Positions 35,736-46,209 of a stretch of DNA of 64,000 nt are shown here, piece by piece. The notes under the pieces are model-generated. The model had not been told where the DNA came from. It searched no databases and was given only the letters and a program-made list of their open reading frames with translations. This DNA comes from Azospirillum sp. B510. Lineage in GTDB: Bacteria > Pseudomonadota > Alphaproteobacteria > Azospirillales > Azospirillaceae. Location: the NCBI RefSeq assembly GCF_000010725.1, contig NC_013854.1, positions 773,001 to 837,000 on the forward strand, in the 5' to 3' direction. The position numbers and the translations under genes were made by a program. Each line of letters opens with the position of its first letter. The stretch's first letter is position 1.

Positions 35736-37412
35736 TCAGGCCGTCCGCACGCTGAGGATGTAGCTGTCGACCTCCGTCCGCAGCCGTTCCATTTCCCGGC
35801 GCAGTTCGGTCGCGGCGGCGGCCAGTTCGCCGGCGGTGCGGTCGGTGCCGACGATGGTGTCGTGCACGCCGGCCAGCGTGCCGGACATGGCCGTCACCGC
35901 GCCCGAGCCGTCATTCATCGCCCGCAGGATGCCCTGCGCCGCGTCCGACTGGCGCGACACCGAGTCGGCGATGGCCGCCCCGCTGTCGCGAACCGCCTCC
36001 ACCGTGCTCGACACCCCGTCCATGGCCTGCACCGCATCGTCGACGATGGCCTGGATGCCGGCGATCTGGCCCTGGATGTCCTCGGTGGCGCGGGCGGTCT
36101 GGCCGGCGAGATTCTTCACTTCGTTGGCGACCACGGCGAAGCCCTTGCCGGCCTCGCCGGCGCGGGCGGCCTCGATCGTCGCGTTCAGCGCCAGCAGGTT
36201 GGTCTGGCTGGCGATGGAGTTGATCAGACCGACCACGTCGCCGATCCGTCGCGACGCGTCGGCAAGGTCCCTGATCCTGTGCGCCGCCTCGCCGGTCCGC
36301 TGGACGGCGTCGGCCGTCATCCGGGTGGCCTGCCCGCTGTGGCGGCCGACCTCGTCGATCAGCCCTCCCAGCCCGTCGGCGCCGGCCGCGGCGTCGCGCA
36401 CGATGCGGGCGGCGCTGTCCGCGCGACCGCGCAGGTCGCCGATCTCGCCCGCCGCGCGCCCGGCATCCTCGGACATCAGGCCGGCGGTGGATTGCAGCTG
36501 CTCGCTGGTGGCGCCCAGGCCGCGCAGGATGGCCGCGGTCTGGTGGGTGAAACGGTCGGTCGCCTCGCCCAGGGTGGCGAGCTTGCGCAGATCCCGGGAC
36601 TGCCGCTCTTCCTCCTCCGCCCTGCGGCGATCGAGATCGGCCGCCTGGCTCTGCATCAGCATCACGGCGGCGGTCACCCGGCCGATGGCGTCATCGACGG
36701 GATAGTCCAACGCGATGTCGCGTCGCCCATGGCCGATGCCGGCGATCCCGTCGGCGGCGCGGTCGAGCGGCCGGGTGATCGAGCGGCCGATGCCCAGCGC
36801 CAGGATCGCCGAGCCGACGATGGCCAGCGCGGTCACCGCGCCGATCAACGCGTAGGCATAGATCGTGATGGAGTCGGACTCCTTGCTGTTCGCCTGGTTC
36901 TCCGTCCGGATCAGGGTGGACAGGGCGTCGTTGCGGTCCTCCAACTGATGGAAGCGCTCCAGAAAGGCGGGAAGCCCGGCCTTCGCCTTCGCCGTGTCGC
37001 GCAGGGCCAGATCGACCAGATTTTCCGCCGCGCGGATATATTCCTCCATCGGGCCGAGCAGGTCGCCCACACCCTTTTCGACGGTGGGGCTGAGGGCGAG
37101 GCGCCGGTTGGCGTTCAGCGCCTCGCGGAAGGTCTCGGCATGTTCCTTGATGTCCTTGCGCACCTCCTCCCGTTCCGCCTCGGTTCCGTCCGGCCCGACC
37201 AGGAGGGCGGCGAGCACGTCGGCGCGCAAGGCATCGTGCATCATGTCGCCGGTCTGGTGGTTGGCCAGGGCTTCGGCCGTGGTCAGAACCTGCTCGTTCG
37301 CTCTGTCGACCACCCAAAGCGCCGAAATGCCGACGCCCCCCACGATCAGCAAAGCCAGAGCAAAGGACAAAGGCAGCAGAGAAAGTTTCCGGGACAATGT
37401 CAGAACGGACAT
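35736..37412 (-). CDS. Methyl-accepting chemotaxis protein
   Basis: A 558-residue transmembrane chemoreceptor. The first membrane helix is at about 13-34 and the second at about 188-208; the periplasmic part between them is a four-helix-bundle-like sensor. A HAMP domain follows, then the long coiled-coil signalling domain with the highly conserved hairpin tip [19 protein letters not shown] and [14 protein letters not shown]. It relays an unknown ligand signal to CheA/CheW. The C-terminus ends SYILSVRTA, with no CheR-docking pentapeptide. It is one of three such receptors in this window. Confidence 0.95.
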   Translation of the reverse strand: MSVLTLSRKLSLLPLSFALALLIVGGVGISALWVVDRANEQVLTTAEALANHQTGDMMHDALRADVLAALLVGPDGTEAEREEVRKDIKEHAETFREALNANRRLALSPTVEKGVGDLLGPMEEYIRAAENLVDLALRDTAKAKAGLPAFLERFHQLEDRNDALSTLIRTENQANSKESDSITIYAYALIGAVTALAIVGSAILALGIGRSITRPLDRAADGIAGIGHGRRDIALDYPVDDAIGRVTAAVMLMQSQAADLDRRRAEEEERQSRDLRKLATLGEATDRFTHQTAAILRGLGATSEQLQSTAGLMSEDAGRAAGEIGDLRGRADSAARIVRDAAAGADGLGGLIDEVGRHSGQATRMTADAVQRTGEAAHRIRDLADASRRIGDVVGLINSIASQTNLLALNATIEAARAGEAGKGFAVVANEVKNLAGQTARATEDIQGQIAGIQAIVDDAVQAMDGVSSTVEAVRDSGAAIADSVSRQSDAAQGILRAMNDGSGAVTAMSGTLAGVHDTIVGTDRTAGELAAAATELRREMERLRTEVDSYILSVRTA

Positions 37413-37545
37413 TCGCGCAACCCTTCATTGGTGCACAAAATGGGTTTGGCGTATCATCCGTGCATCATAGGCAATTTAATGTGTGTTCTTCCATAGGGGT
37501 TTTTAGGGATGTTGCGCGGGCGCCCGGCCACCCGCGCGCGATCGA

Positions 37546-39252
37546 TCAAGCCGTGCCGCGGACGCTGCCGAGGAAGCGGTTGACCTGGGTGTTCAACAGC
37601 TCCGCCTGTTTCGACAGCTCGCCCGACGAGGCGAGCAGGCGCGTCGCACCGCTTCCGGTCTCCGACGCCGCTTGCAGGACACCGCCGATCGAGGCGGAGA
37701 CCTCGTTGGTGCCGGCCGCCGCCTGCTGGACGTTGCGGGCGATCTCCATGGTGGCGGCGTTCTGGCCGTCGACCGCCTGGGCGATGGTGCCGACGATGCT
37801 GTTCACCTCGCCGATGGTGGCGGCGATGCTCTGGATCGCCTGGACCGCGTCGGCGGTCGCCGTCTGGATCTCGGCGATCTGCTGCGAGATGTCGCCGGTC
37901 GCCTTGGCGGTCTGGTTGGCCAGGCTCTTGACCTCGCTGGCGACCACGGCGAAGCCCTTGCCGGCCTCGCCCGCGCGCGCCGCCTCGATCGTCGCGTTCA
38001 GCGCCAGAAGGTTGGTCTGGCCGGCGATGGAGTTGATGAGATTCACCACATCGCCGATCTGGTTGGCCTTGGACGACAGGCCGTCGACGATGCGGTTGGT
38101 GCCGTCGGCCTGATCGGCGGCCTGCTTGGCCTTGCGGCTGCTTTCACCGATCTGGCGGCCGATCTCGGCGATGGAGGCGGCCAGCTCCTCGGCGGCGGCG
38201 GCCACGGTCTGGACATTGACCGACGCCTGTTCCGACGCGGCGGCGACGGTGGTCGCCTGGGTCTCGGTATGGTCGGCGGTGGTCGCCAGCGACTGCGCCA
38301 GGCTCCGCACCTCGGTGGAGGAGGCGGCGACGCTGTCGACCACGCCCTTCACCTCGCTCTCGAAGCGGTTGGCGAGCGCCGCCATCTCGGCCCGCTTGCG
38401 CTCCTCGGCCGCGTGTTCCGCTTCGGCCTGACGGCGGCGGAAGGCGTCGGCCTCGACCGCGTTGGCCTTGAACACCTCGACCGCGCCGGTGATCTGGCCG
38501 ATCTCGTCCTTGGACTCCGATGCCGGGACGGCGACCGTCAGGTCGCCCTTGGCGAGCGTCAGCATCGCGTTGGTCAGCCGGCGCAGCGGGCGCAGGGCCG
38601 CCACCGTCCACAGCCCGAAGGCGGCGGCCATCAGCAGGGCGACACCGCACAGCGACAGCATCAGCGTCTGGAACCCGCTGGCGACGCCGCGCGCCCGCGC
38701 GGCGATCTGCTGGTTCTTGCGCTCTTGCAGGTCGATGAAAGCGTTGATGCGCTTCAGCCATTCATCGAAGCCCGGACGGGCGTCCTGCATCAGGATCTTC
38801 TGGGCGGTGGCCATGTCGTTGGCCTTGCGGGCGGCGATCACCGACTTGATCGCCGGCAGGGTCTTCGCCTCGATCTCCTTGATACCGGCCAGCAGGGCCC
38901 GCTCCTCGGGCTCGATGTCGGTCATGCTGGCGAACATGGCGTCGAGCGGCTTGGCGGCCTCGTCGTAGAAGGCGCCCAGCCGGTCGATGGTGGCCAGAAT
39001 CGATGAGAGGATCGCCGGATCGCCGATCAGCACCACGTCGCGCAACGCGATGGCGCGGTCATGGACGCTGCCGCGGAAATTGATGGCATAGCGTTGCTTG
39101 ACGCTGTTCACATCGTTGATGCGGGTCAGATCGGAGTCGATCTTCCGCACCTCGCGGACTCCGATGACGGTCAGGCTGATCAGAAGCACAAGAACCACGC
39201 CGAAGCCGAGGAACAGTCTCGTGCGGATCGTGGCGTGCCGGGAAAGGAACAT
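37546..39252 (-). CDS. Methyl-accepting chemotaxis protein (4HB-type sensor)
   Basis: A 568-residue chemoreceptor with membrane helices at about 13-32 and 192-214. The periplasmic domain between them ([17 protein letters not shown] and onward) fits the four-helix-bundle MCP sensor class. HAMP and methyl-accepting coiled-coil follow, with the signalling tip [19 protein letters not shown]. It lies upstream of the previous receptor gene on the same strand, with a 133-base gap and a separate ribosome site (GAAAGG region), so co-transcription is possible. The ligand is unknown. Confidence 0.95.
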   Translation of the reverse strand: MFLSRHATIRTRLFLGFGVVLVLLISLTVIGVREVRKIDSDLTRINDVNSVKQRYAINFRGSVHDRAIALRDVVLIGDPAILSSILATIDRLGAFYDEAAKPLDAMFASMTDIEPEERALLAGIKEIEAKTLPAIKSVIAARKANDMATAQKILMQDARPGFDEWLKRINAFIDLQERKNQQIAARARGVASGFQTLMLSLCGVALLMAAAFGLWTVAALRPLRRLTNAMLTLAKGDLTVAVPASESKDEIGQITGAVEVFKANAVEADAFRRRQAEAEHAAEERKRAEMAALANRFESEVKGVVDSVAASSTEVRSLAQSLATTADHTETQATTVAAASEQASVNVQTVAAAAEELAASIAEIGRQIGESSRKAKQAADQADGTNRIVDGLSSKANQIGDVVNLINSIAGQTNLLALNATIEAARAGEAGKGFAVVASEVKSLANQTAKATGDISQQIAEIQTATADAVQAIQSIAATIGEVNSIVGTIAQAVDGQNAATMEIARNVQQAAAGTNEVSASIGGVLQAASETGSGATRLLASSGELSKQAELLNTQVNRFLGSVRGTA

Positions 39253-39471
39253 GTCGGCGCATCCCGTCGAAGTTGGCCCGGAAGGGGCGGTAGGCGATTT
39301 CCTACCAGGAAGATGTTACCTAATTGGATTACTCAAAATGCGTATCGCCATGCGGGCCGGCAAGGCCGCGGGCGCGGCGGCGGCGAATAAACGGGCGGGT
39401 TGCGGATCGGGCACACTGCCGCAATATGCGGAGCCCGGACCCCGATCCGGGAAACCGCCTTGGATGCGCCG

Positions 39472-41055
39472 ATGCCCGCCCAGCCCACCCCGTTCCGCGC
39501 CCGCAGCCTGTTCCCGCTGTCGGTCCTGGCCCTGATTCCGGCCCTGCTGATGCCGCCGCTGGCCGCTTTCCCCGCCTTCGCCGCCGACCAGCCGGAGAGC
39601 GGCAAGGCGGAAACCGCCAGGACGGAGGCCGGCAAGTCCGATGACCTCCAGGGCTTCGATCCCCAGCGCAGCGTCACCAGGCACAGCCTGCCGCTGCCGG
39701 ACGGGGCGCTGGCCTATAGCGCGACGGCCGAGTTCCTGCCCCTGCGTGACGGCGCCAAGGAGGAGCTGGCGGCGCGCATCTTCACGGTGGCCTACAGCGC
39801 CGAACCGAAGACGCCGTCGGACGGGCCGCGCCCGGTCACCTTCGTCTTCAACGGCGGGCCGGGGGCGGCGTCCGCCTACATGCATCTGGGGGCGGCGGGA
39901 CCGAAGGTGGTCGCCTTCGGGCCGGATGGCGCCCTGCCGCCGCCGCCCGCCCGGCTGGTCGACAATCCCGACAGCTGGCTGGCCTTCACCGATCTGGTCT
40001 TCATCGATCCGGTCGGCACCGGTTTCAGCCGGGCGGTGAAACCCGACGAGACCGAAAAGCGCTTCTGGTCGGTGGACGGCGATGCGCGGTCGATGGCGGA
40101 GATCGTCCGCCTGTGGCTGACCCGCAATGGCCGCTGGTCGTCGCCGACCTTCCTGGCGGGGGAGAGCTATGGCGGCTTCCGCATCGCCAAGATGGCGGAC
40201 GAGCTGATCAACCAGGTCGGCCTGGCGGTGAACGGGCTGATCCTGGTCTCGCCCGTCGTCGATTTCGCCGCCATCGACGAGGACGGCATCCTCGCCCCGG
40301 CCTGGAAGCTGCCGTCGATGGCGGCATCCGCCGCCGCGCTGGGGCGCACGCCCGGCACGCCGGAACAGGCGGCCGAGGCGGCGGAGCGCTTCGCCCTCGG
40401 CCCCTACCTGTCCGGCCTGGCCGGTCTCGACTATGGACGGCTCGACGCGGGGCGGGAGGTCTTCGCCGAGGTCGCCCGCCTGACCGGCCTGCCGGAGGAG
40501 ACCGTGCGGCGCCAGCGCGGGCGGGTGCCGATGGGGGTCTTCACGCGCGATCTGCTGCGCGACCGCGGACGCGTCCTCAGCATCTATGACGGCACCTTCA
40601 CCGCACCCGATCCCGATCCGGGGGCGGCGCGTTCGCCGTTCGACGCCTTCCTGAAGGGCACGGTGCCGACCTATACGACGGCCTTCGCCGCCTATGCCCA
40701 TGACACGCTGGGGGTGCGGACCGACACGCCCTACCGCCTGCTCAGCGACCGGGTGAACCGGAACTGGGAATGGCCGCGCATGACGGTGCCGAGCGCCGTG
40801 GACGCGCTCCAGACGGCGCTGACCCTTCAGCCGGCGCTGCGGGTGCTGATCGTCCATGGCCGCACCGACCTGATCACGCCCTACATGGCGTCGCGCTGGG
40901 TGGCGTCCAGGCTGGAGTTGCCGGAGGGGGAGCGCGGCCGGGTGTCGGTGACGGTCCATCCCGGCGGGCACATGATGTACACGCGGGCCGAAAGCCGGGC
41001 GGCGCTGGCCGCCGACGCCCGCGCGCTGATCGCCGACAGCCTGCGGACGCGATGA
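39472..41055 (+). CDS. Secreted serine carboxypeptidase (peptidase S10 family)
   Basis: A 527-residue protein with a signal peptide (about 12-38, ending AFPAFAAD). The S10 alpha/beta-hydrolase motifs are present: FNGGPGAAS (127-135, oxyanion region), GTGFSRA, and the nucleophile Ser232 in AGESYGGF. The catalytic Asp should be in HGRTDLITPY and the His in GGHMMYTR near the C-terminus. It would remove C-terminal residues from peptides in the periplasm or outside. The ATG at 39472 was chosen for the signal peptide; a TTG further upstream is in frame. A bidirectional terminator separates it from flagellin. Confidence 0.9.
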   Translation: MPAQPTPFRARSLFPLSVLALIPALLMPPLAAFPAFAADQPESGKAETARTEAGKSDDLQGFDPQRSVTRHSLPLPDGALAYSATAEFLPLRDGAKEELAARIFTVAYSAEPKTPSDGPRPVTFVFNGGPGAASAYMHLGAAGPKVVAFGPDGALPPPPARLVDNPDSWLAFTDLVFIDPVGTGFSRAVKPDETEKRFWSVDGDARSMAEIVRLWLTRNGRWSSPTFLAGESYGGFRIAKMADELINQVGLAVNGLILVSPVVDFAAIDEDGILAPAWKLPSMAASAAALGRTPGTPEQAAEAAERFALGPYLSGLAGLDYGRLDAGREVFAEVARLTGLPEETVRRQRGRVPMGVFTRDLLRDRGRVLSIYDGTFTAPDPDPGAARSPFDAFLKGTVPTYTTAFAAYAHDTLGVRTDTPYRLLSDRVNRNWEWPRMTVPSAVDALQTALTLQPALRVLIVHGRTDLITPYMASRWVASRLELPEGERGRVSVTVHPGGHMMYTRAESRAALAADARALIADSLRTR

Positions 41056-41076
41056 ACGGCCGTCGCCGGAAACGGG

Positions 41077-41107
41077 AAAGGGGCGCCCCGGCGGGGGCGC
41101 CCCTTTT
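41077..41107. terminator. Bidirectional terminator between S10 peptidase and flagellin genes
   Basis: AAAGGGGCGCCCC (41077-41089) and GGGGCGCCCCTTT (41094-41106) make a perfect 13-bp stem with loop GGCG, followed by T on the plus strand and by a U run on the minus strand from the AAA end. It serves both convergent genes. Confidence 0.92.
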
Positions 41108-41131
41108 CGTGTGCCGGGTTGCCGGCGCGGA

Positions 41132-42994
41132 TCAGAACAGGCGCAGGATCGACTGCTGCGACTGGTTGGCCAGCGAGAGGGCGATGGTGCCGAGCTGCTG
41201 CCGGGTCTGGAGCATCAGCAGGCTGGCGCCTTCCTCGTTCTGATCGGCCAGCGTCAGCTTGCTGGCGCCTTCGGTCAGCACGTCGCTGAACTCCTTGGTG
41301 AAGGTCTCGCGGGTCGTGATGATGTTCAGGTTGGTCGACAGCGATTGCGAGGCGGAGCGGATCGTCGATTTGGCGTTGTCCAGGCCGGCGACCGCCTTGT
41401 CGATGTCGGCGCGGTCCATCCAGCTGTTCTGCGCGCCGTCCAGCTTCAACCCCTGGCCGCTGGTCGACAGGTTGACCGCGGTGACGGTGATTGAGTTGGT
41501 GTTGCGTTCGTTCAACTGGACGGTGATGTCGTTCGACGTGTTGGCGTCGGAGATCTGCTTGGTGACGATGTTGGCCGAGCAGTTGTGCGAGGCCGCCTGC
41601 TTGATCGTCTTGGCATCGACATCCAGGCGCACCGTGCCGCTGTCGAAGGTGAAGGCCTGCTCGCCGCCGTTCAGCTTGCCGTCGCCGCGGTCATTCATGC
41701 CGTCGCGGGTGACTTGGGCGCCGTTGGAGTTGGTGACCTGGATCTGGATGTCGACCTTCTTCTGGATGACCGAGACGCCGTTGCCCTGGTTGTTCGCCGC
41801 TTCCAGCAGACGGCGGTCGACCGTGAAGGACACGATCGTGCCCGACGCGAAGCTTTCCGAGATCTTCTTGGTCAGCGCGTTGGTGGCGCTGGTCGTCACC
41901 GTCATCTCGCGCACCACGCCGGCCGTGGTGGCGCCGGTCAGGGTGATTGTGCCGTTGGTGCCGACCGTGGCGGTGGCGACGTCCTTGCCGGAGAGGCGGC
42001 CGCTGCCGGTGATGGCGGCGGCGATCGAGGACTTCAGCTGGGTCGCCACGTTCTTGGCGGCGTTCTGGCCGGTGGCGACGTCGCCGCTGGTGGCGGTGTA
42101 GCTGAAGGACTGGCCTTCCACCGTGATGGTGAAGATGTCGCCTTCCTCGACGGTGCCGCTGACGTTCACATTGGACACCTGGGCCGAACCCGACTTGGCC
42201 GGCGACAGCAGCTTCGCCTCGATGGTCTGGCTGTTGTCGAAGTAGGAGATGGTGCGGCTCTCGTCGCCGTCCGACACGATGAAGTCGCGCGAGCGGCCGT
42301 TGGCGCCGCGCACCTCGATCTGGACGTCGGAGAAGCTGCCGAGCGTGCTCGACATCGTGCCCGACAGCTTCAGCCCGACGAAGCCGTGATCGTTCTCGGC
42401 CTTGGAGATGTCGGCGGTCTTGCCCTCGATCGAGCCGTCGCCCTTGATGCGGATGGCGTAGGTGTCGGGGGCGATGACGTTGGTGACGCGGGCGTTGTCG
42501 ACGCCGACGATGGTGTTGACGGCGGCACGGGACGCGCTGGTGCTGTCCATGCTCATGCCGTTGCCGTTGATCAGGTTCTTGCCGCCGAAATTGCTGTCCG
42601 CGGCCAGCTTGTCGATCTGGTCGCGCAGCGTGTTGAACTGGGTGGCGAGCGACTTGCGGGTGGCGATGGAGGCGGCGTCGTTGCCCAGTGCGGCATAGGC
42701 GGCGGTGGTCAGGCCCTTGGCCTGGTCGACCAGCGAGTCGATGGCGGTCAGGCCCTTGTCGGCGGCCTGGATCGTGCTGATCGACTGGCCCATCGCGTCC
42801 TTCAGCGACGACAGGTCGCCGGCGCGCTGGTTCAGACCCTTGGCGGCGAAGAAGGAGGTGGGACCATCCAGAGCCGAATTGATCTTGTTGCCCGTCGACA
42901 GGATGTTCTGCTTCTTGTTGATCTGTTCCTGCGTGCCCTGCAGTTGCAGCAGGTTGGTGCGCATCGCGGCGGTCAGGGTCACATTTCCGGCCAT
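41132..42994 (-). CDS. Flagellin
   Basis: A 620-residue filament protein. The N-terminal D0/D1 region (MAGNVTLTAAMRTNLLQLQ, ILSTGNKINSALDGP) and C-terminal region (SLSTNLNIITTRETFTKEF, ASLLMLQTRQQLGTIALSLA) are conserved, and residues about 180-500 form a large variable, Thr/Ser-rich domain exposed on the filament. It is exported by the flagellar type III apparatus, so there is no signal peptide. A single cysteine, unusual in flagellins, is present in ASHNCSANIV. AAGGAGA precedes the ATG. A sigma-54-like promoter lies about 80 bases upstream. The Ser/Thr-rich domain is a possible target of the glycosyltransferases 7 kb away. Confidence 0.96.
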   Translation of the reverse strand: MAGNVTLTAAMRTNLLQLQGTQEQINKKQNILSTGNKINSALDGPTSFFAAKGLNQRAGDLSSLKDAMGQSISTIQAADKGLTAIDSLVDQAKGLTTAAYAALGNDAASIATRKSLATQFNTLRDQIDKLAADSNFGGKNLINGNGMSMDSTSASRAAVNTIVGVDNARVTNVIAPDTYAIRIKGDGSIEGKTADISKAENDHGFVGLKLSGTMSSTLGSFSDVQIEVRGANGRSRDFIVSDGDESRTISYFDNSQTIEAKLLSPAKSGSAQVSNVNVSGTVEEGDIFTITVEGQSFSYTATSGDVATGQNAAKNVATQLKSSIAAAITGSGRLSGKDVATATVGTNGTITLTGATTAGVVREMTVTTSATNALTKKISESFASGTIVSFTVDRRLLEAANNQGNGVSVIQKKVDIQIQVTNSNGAQVTRDGMNDRGDGKLNGGEQAFTFDSGTVRLDVDAKTIKQAASHNCSANIVTKQISDANTSNDITVQLNERNTNSITVTAVNLSTSGQGLKLDGAQNSWMDRADIDKAVAGLDNAKSTIRSASQSLSTNLNIITTRETFTKEFSDVLTEGASKLTLADQNEEGASLLMLQTRQQLGTIALSLANQSQQSILRLF

Positions 42995-43075
42995 GGTCCT
43001 AGTCTCCTTCTGAGGCTGTCCCCGCGCTTGGTCTTTGACCGGCGAGGCAACGTGCGTTTTCCTGACATCCCTGTT

Positions 43076-43091
43076 TCAAACAACGTGCCAA
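43076..43091 (-). promoter_or_regulatory. Sigma-54-like promoter of flagellin
   Basis: On the minus strand, TTGGCACGTTGTTTGA matches the -24/-12 pattern TGGCAC-N5-TTGC except for the last base (TTGA). It lies about 80 bases before the flagellin start. Flagellar genes of Azospirillum relatives depend on RpoN, which makes it plausible; the imperfect -12 box keeps the score low. Confidence 0.45.
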
Positions 43092-43359
43092 CCGCGGAGC
43101 CATGGAATAAGCCATTGATATGTATGGAAAATAAAAAGCGGCCCGGCAAAAAACGCAGGGTGTGGCCATACCCGTTCGGACGGGCGGCAGGAAAAGAGTC
43201 CCGGAATCTTTTGCCGGTGATGGACGGTTCTGCCGATGTCCCCGGCGGTAAGATTCTTCCCAGCGGCGGGCCGGTACGGCTATGGTCGGGCTCCAAACCA
43301 CGTCCCGGACAGCGGACGCATGGCCCGGCGAGGGCCACAGCAGGCAACGGAGAAGCATC

Positions 43360-43827
43360 ATGACCGGTCGGATCGACGCGCGCCTGGCGGAACTGGGCAT
43401 CGAACTGCCGCAGGCCGCGGCCCCGGTGGCGGCCTATGTGCCCTACACCCTGTCGGGCAACACCCTCTACATCTCGGGCCAGGTCACGGTCTGGAACGGC
43501 GAGCGCAAGTTCGTCGGCAAGGTCGGCCAGGACTTCTCGGTCGAGCAGGGCAAGGAGGCCGCGCGCCTGTGCGCGCTGAACATCCTGGCCCAGGCCAAGG
43601 CCGCGCTGGGCGGCGACCTCGACCGCGTCACCCGCGTGCTGCGGCTGGGCGGCTTCGTCAATTCCGGCGCCGACTTCCACGATCATCCGCTTGTGATCAA
43701 CGGCGCGTCGGAACTGATGCGCGACGTCTTCGGCGAAGCCGGCCAGCATGCCCGCGCCGCGGTCGGCGCCCCGTCGCTGCCCGGCAATGTCGCGGTCGAG
43801 GTCGACGCGATCCTGGAAGTGGCCTGA
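43360..43827 (+). CDS. RidA family protein (enamine/imine deaminase-like)
   Basis: A 155-residue small protein of the YjgF/RidA group, which hydrolyses reactive 2-aminoacrylate-type enamines in the cytoplasm. YVPYTLSGNTLYISGQV, GFVNSGADFHDHP and the C-terminal RAAVGAPSLPGNVAVEVDAILEVA (broken here after the arginine-containing block for length) match the subgroup with a longer N-terminus. The conserved Arg in ARAAVG is the expected substrate-carboxylate ligand. GGAG precedes the ATG. It is followed by the GNAT-like gene after 81 bases. Confidence 0.9.
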   Translation: MTGRIDARLAELGIELPQAAAPVAAYVPYTLSGNTLYISGQVTVWNGERKFVGKVGQDFSVEQGKEAARLCALNILAQAKAALGGDLDRVTRVLRLGGFVNSGADFHDHPLVINGASELMRDVFGEAGQHARAAVGAPSLPGNVAVEVDAILEVA

Positions 43828-43908
43828 CCCGCATCAGGACGGCATCAGCGTCTTGCCGCAAAGCGGCATCGGGCTTACCTCCTTGCCATGGTTCAAGGAG
43901 ACCCATGC

Positions 43909-45072
43909 ATGCCCGACGGCAACGACGCGATCACCGTCAAGGTTCTGACCGGGATCGGCGAGGCGGACCAGCAGGGCTGGGACGCCTGCGCCGGTCCCGG
44001 CAATCCCTTCCTCTCCCACGCCTTTCTCCTGGCGCTGGAGGAGTCGGGCTCGGCGACCGGCAAGACCGGCTGGCAGCCCAGCCATCTCGTCGCCCATGAC
44101 GGCTCCGGCCGCATGGTCGGCGCGGTCCCGGCCTATCTGAAAAGCCATTCCTATGGCGAATATGTCTTCGACCATGCCTGGGCGAATGCCTATGAGCGGG
44201 CCGGCGGCAGCTATTACCCCAAGCTCCAGGTGGCGGTTCCCTTCACCCCGGTGCCGGGGCCGCGGTTGCTGGTGGCGCCCGGACCGCGGGCCGTCGCCGT
44301 CGCCGACGCGCTGATTGCGGCGCTGGAGCAGGTGGCGGAGCGCTATGGCGTCTCTTCCGTCCATGTCACCTTTCCGGAGCGCGGCGACTGCGACCGGCTG
44401 GGCGAGGCCGGCTGGCTGCGGCGGCTGGGGGTGCAGTATCATTGGCACAACCGCGGTTATGGCAGCTTCGACGCGTTCCTCGACGCCCTGAACTCCCGCA
44501 AGCGCAAGGCGATCCGCAAGGAACGGCGCGAGGTCGCCGACAGCGGCGTCCGCCTGCACACCCTGACCGGCGACGCCCTCAAGCCGGAGCATTGGGACGC
44601 CTTCCACCGCTTCTATCTCGACACCGCCGACCGCAAATGGGGCGGCGGCTATCTCAACCGCCGTTTCTTCGACCTGCTGGGCCGGACCATGGCCGACCGG
44701 GTGGTGCTGGTGATGTGCGAGGATGGCGGCGAATGGGTGGCCGGCGCGCTGAATCTGCTGGGCGACGACGCGCTGTACGGCCGCAACTGGGGCTCCGACG
44801 GGCGCTACCGCTTCCTGCATTTCGAGGCATGCTATTACCGCGCGCTCGATTTCGCCATCGAGCGCGGTCTGGCGCGGGTCGAGGCCGGCGCCCAGGGCGA
44901 ACACAAGATCCAGCGCGGCTATCTGCCGGTGCCGACCTATAGCGCCCACTGGATCGCCGATTCCGGCTTCCGCCGCGCGGTGGAGCGCTATCTCGACCAG
45001 GAACGCCCGGCGGTGGACGCGGAGATCGGCGCGTTGGGCGACGAGCTGTCGCCGTACCGGCGGGAGGGCTGA
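43909..45072 (+). CDS. GNAT superfamily / FemAB-like acyltransferase (PF04339 type)
   Basis: A 387-residue cytoplasmic protein composed of two tandem GNAT-fold halves. NPFLSHAFLLALEESGS, KSHSYGEYVFDHAWANAYERAG, then the SRKRKAIRKERR segment and HRFYLDTADRKWGGGYL are typical of the peptidoglycan-like FemAB family of proteobacteria, whose substrates are unknown. AAGGAG lies 8 bases before the ATG at 43909, which decides the start over an ATG 21 bases upstream. It is downstream of the RidA gene and convergent with the CoA-transferase gene. Confidence 0.88.
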   Translation: MPDGNDAITVKVLTGIGEADQQGWDACAGPGNPFLSHAFLLALEESGSATGKTGWQPSHLVAHDGSGRMVGAVPAYLKSHSYGEYVFDHAWANAYERAGGSYYPKLQVAVPFTPVPGPRLLVAPGPRAVAVADALIAALEQVAERYGVSSVHVTFPERGDCDRLGEAGWLRRLGVQYHWHNRGYGSFDAFLDALNSRKRKAIRKERREVADSGVRLHTLTGDALKPEHWDAFHRFYLDTADRKWGGGYLNRRFFDLLGRTMADRVVLVMCEDGGEWVAGALNLLGDDALYGRNWGSDGRYRFLHFEACYYRALDFAIERGLARVEAGAQGEHKIQRGYLPVPTYSAHWIADSGFRRAVERYLDQERPAVDAEIGALGDELSPYRREG

Positions 45073-45089
45073 GCCCCCGTCCTACCCCA

Positions 45090-46202
45090 TCAGGCCCAGC
45101 CGGCCAGCACCGTGGCGGCGTCGCTTTCCCGCAACGGGGCGCGTTCCGGCGGCGGCGCGCCGTCGACCCGCAGGCCCATCAGCGTTTCGACCAGCGGTTC
45201 GGGGCCGGTTGACACCCGGAGCTGTCCGCGCGCGGCGATCTGCGGATGGGCGGATACCTCATCCAGCGTCGGCAGCGCCTCGAAGCAGCAATCGACGGGA
45301 TCAAGCAGGGCCCGCCATTCCGCCAGGGTCCGGCTGGCGAACAGGGCCTCCAGCTCCGCCGTGAGGGCGGTTTGCGGCAGGGGATCCGCCTGCCGGGCGA
45401 TCCAGTCGGGGCGGCCGACCGCCTCGCAGAAGCCGCTCCAGAATTTCGCCTCCAGCGCCGAAAGGGTGGCGAAGCGGCCGTCGGCGGTGCGGTAGAGGCG
45501 GTAGCAGGCGGCCCCGCCCGACAGCAGCGCCTCGCCGCGTTCCGGCAGGATGCCGCGCGCCGCCGCTGTCAGGTTCAGCCCCTGCCAGCCCAGCACCGAT
45601 TCCATGATCGACAGGTCGAGGAAGCAGCCCTGTCCCGACCGTTCCCGCCCGAACAGGGCGCCGGCCACCGCCAAAGCCGTCTGCTGGGCGGAGGCGAAAT
45701 CGGCGACCGGCAGGTAGCTGATGACCGGCCGCTCCGGCAGACCGGAGGCGTCCAGTCCGCCGCCGACCGCCATGTAGTTCAGGTCGTGTCCGGCCCGCGC
45801 GGCATAGGGGCCGTCATAGCCCCAGCCCGACAGGCTGGCATGGACCAGCCGCGGGTTGAGCCGCCGCAGCCGGTCGCGCCCCAGCCCCAGCTTGTCCATC
45901 ACGCCCGGCCGGTAGCTCTCGATCAGCGCGTCGGCCTTGGCCAGCAGCCCCTCCAGCGCGGCGCGCCCGTCCGCCGCCTTCAGGTCGAGGCGCACCACCG
46001 TCTTGCCGGCATTCAGCAGCTTGTAGGCGGCGGTGGCGCCGTCGCCGTCCACCGGTCCGAGCCGGCGCAGGGGATCGCCGCCCGGCGGTTCCACCTTCAC
46101 CACCGTGGCGCCGAGATCGCCCAGCAGCTGCGCCGCATGGGGACCGGGCAGATATTGCCCGAGATCGACGATGCGCAGGCCGTTCAGGAAGGGCAGGGGC
46201 AT
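45090..46202 (-). CDS. CaiB/BaiF family CoA-transferase
   Basis: A 370-residue family III CoA-transferase that moves CoA between carboxylic acids. The N-terminal Rossmann block (GLRIVDLGQYLPGPHAAQLLGDLGATVVKVEPP, split by me after LGQYLPGP for recognition) is standard, and GRERSGQGCFLDLSIMES is the second hallmark. The catalytic Asp is expected in the GHDLNYMAVGG block (residue about 160). Family members form interlocked dimers. It starts 7 bases after the moaA stop codon on the same strand, so it is probably co-transcribed with moaA, though no metabolic link is evident. Alpha-methylacyl-CoA racemases share this fold. Confidence 0.9.
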   Translation of the reverse strand: MPLPFLNGLRIVDLGQYLPGPHAAQLLGDLGATVVKVEPPGGDPLRRLGPVDGDGATAAYKLLNAGKTVVRLDLKAADGRAALEGLLAKADALIESYRPGVMDKLGLGRDRLRRLNPRLVHASLSGWGYDGPYAARAGHDLNYMAVGGGLDASGLPERPVISYLPVADFASAQQTALAVAGALFGRERSGQGCFLDLSIMESVLGWQGLNLTAAARGILPERGEALLSGGAACYRLYRTADGRFATLSALEAKFWSGFCEAVGRPDWIARQADPLPQTALTAELEALFASRTLAEWRALLDPVDCCFEALPTLDEVSAHPQIAARGQLRVSTGPEPLVETLMGLRVDGAPPPERAPLRESDAATVLAGWA

Positions 46203-46209
46203 CGCGCGC

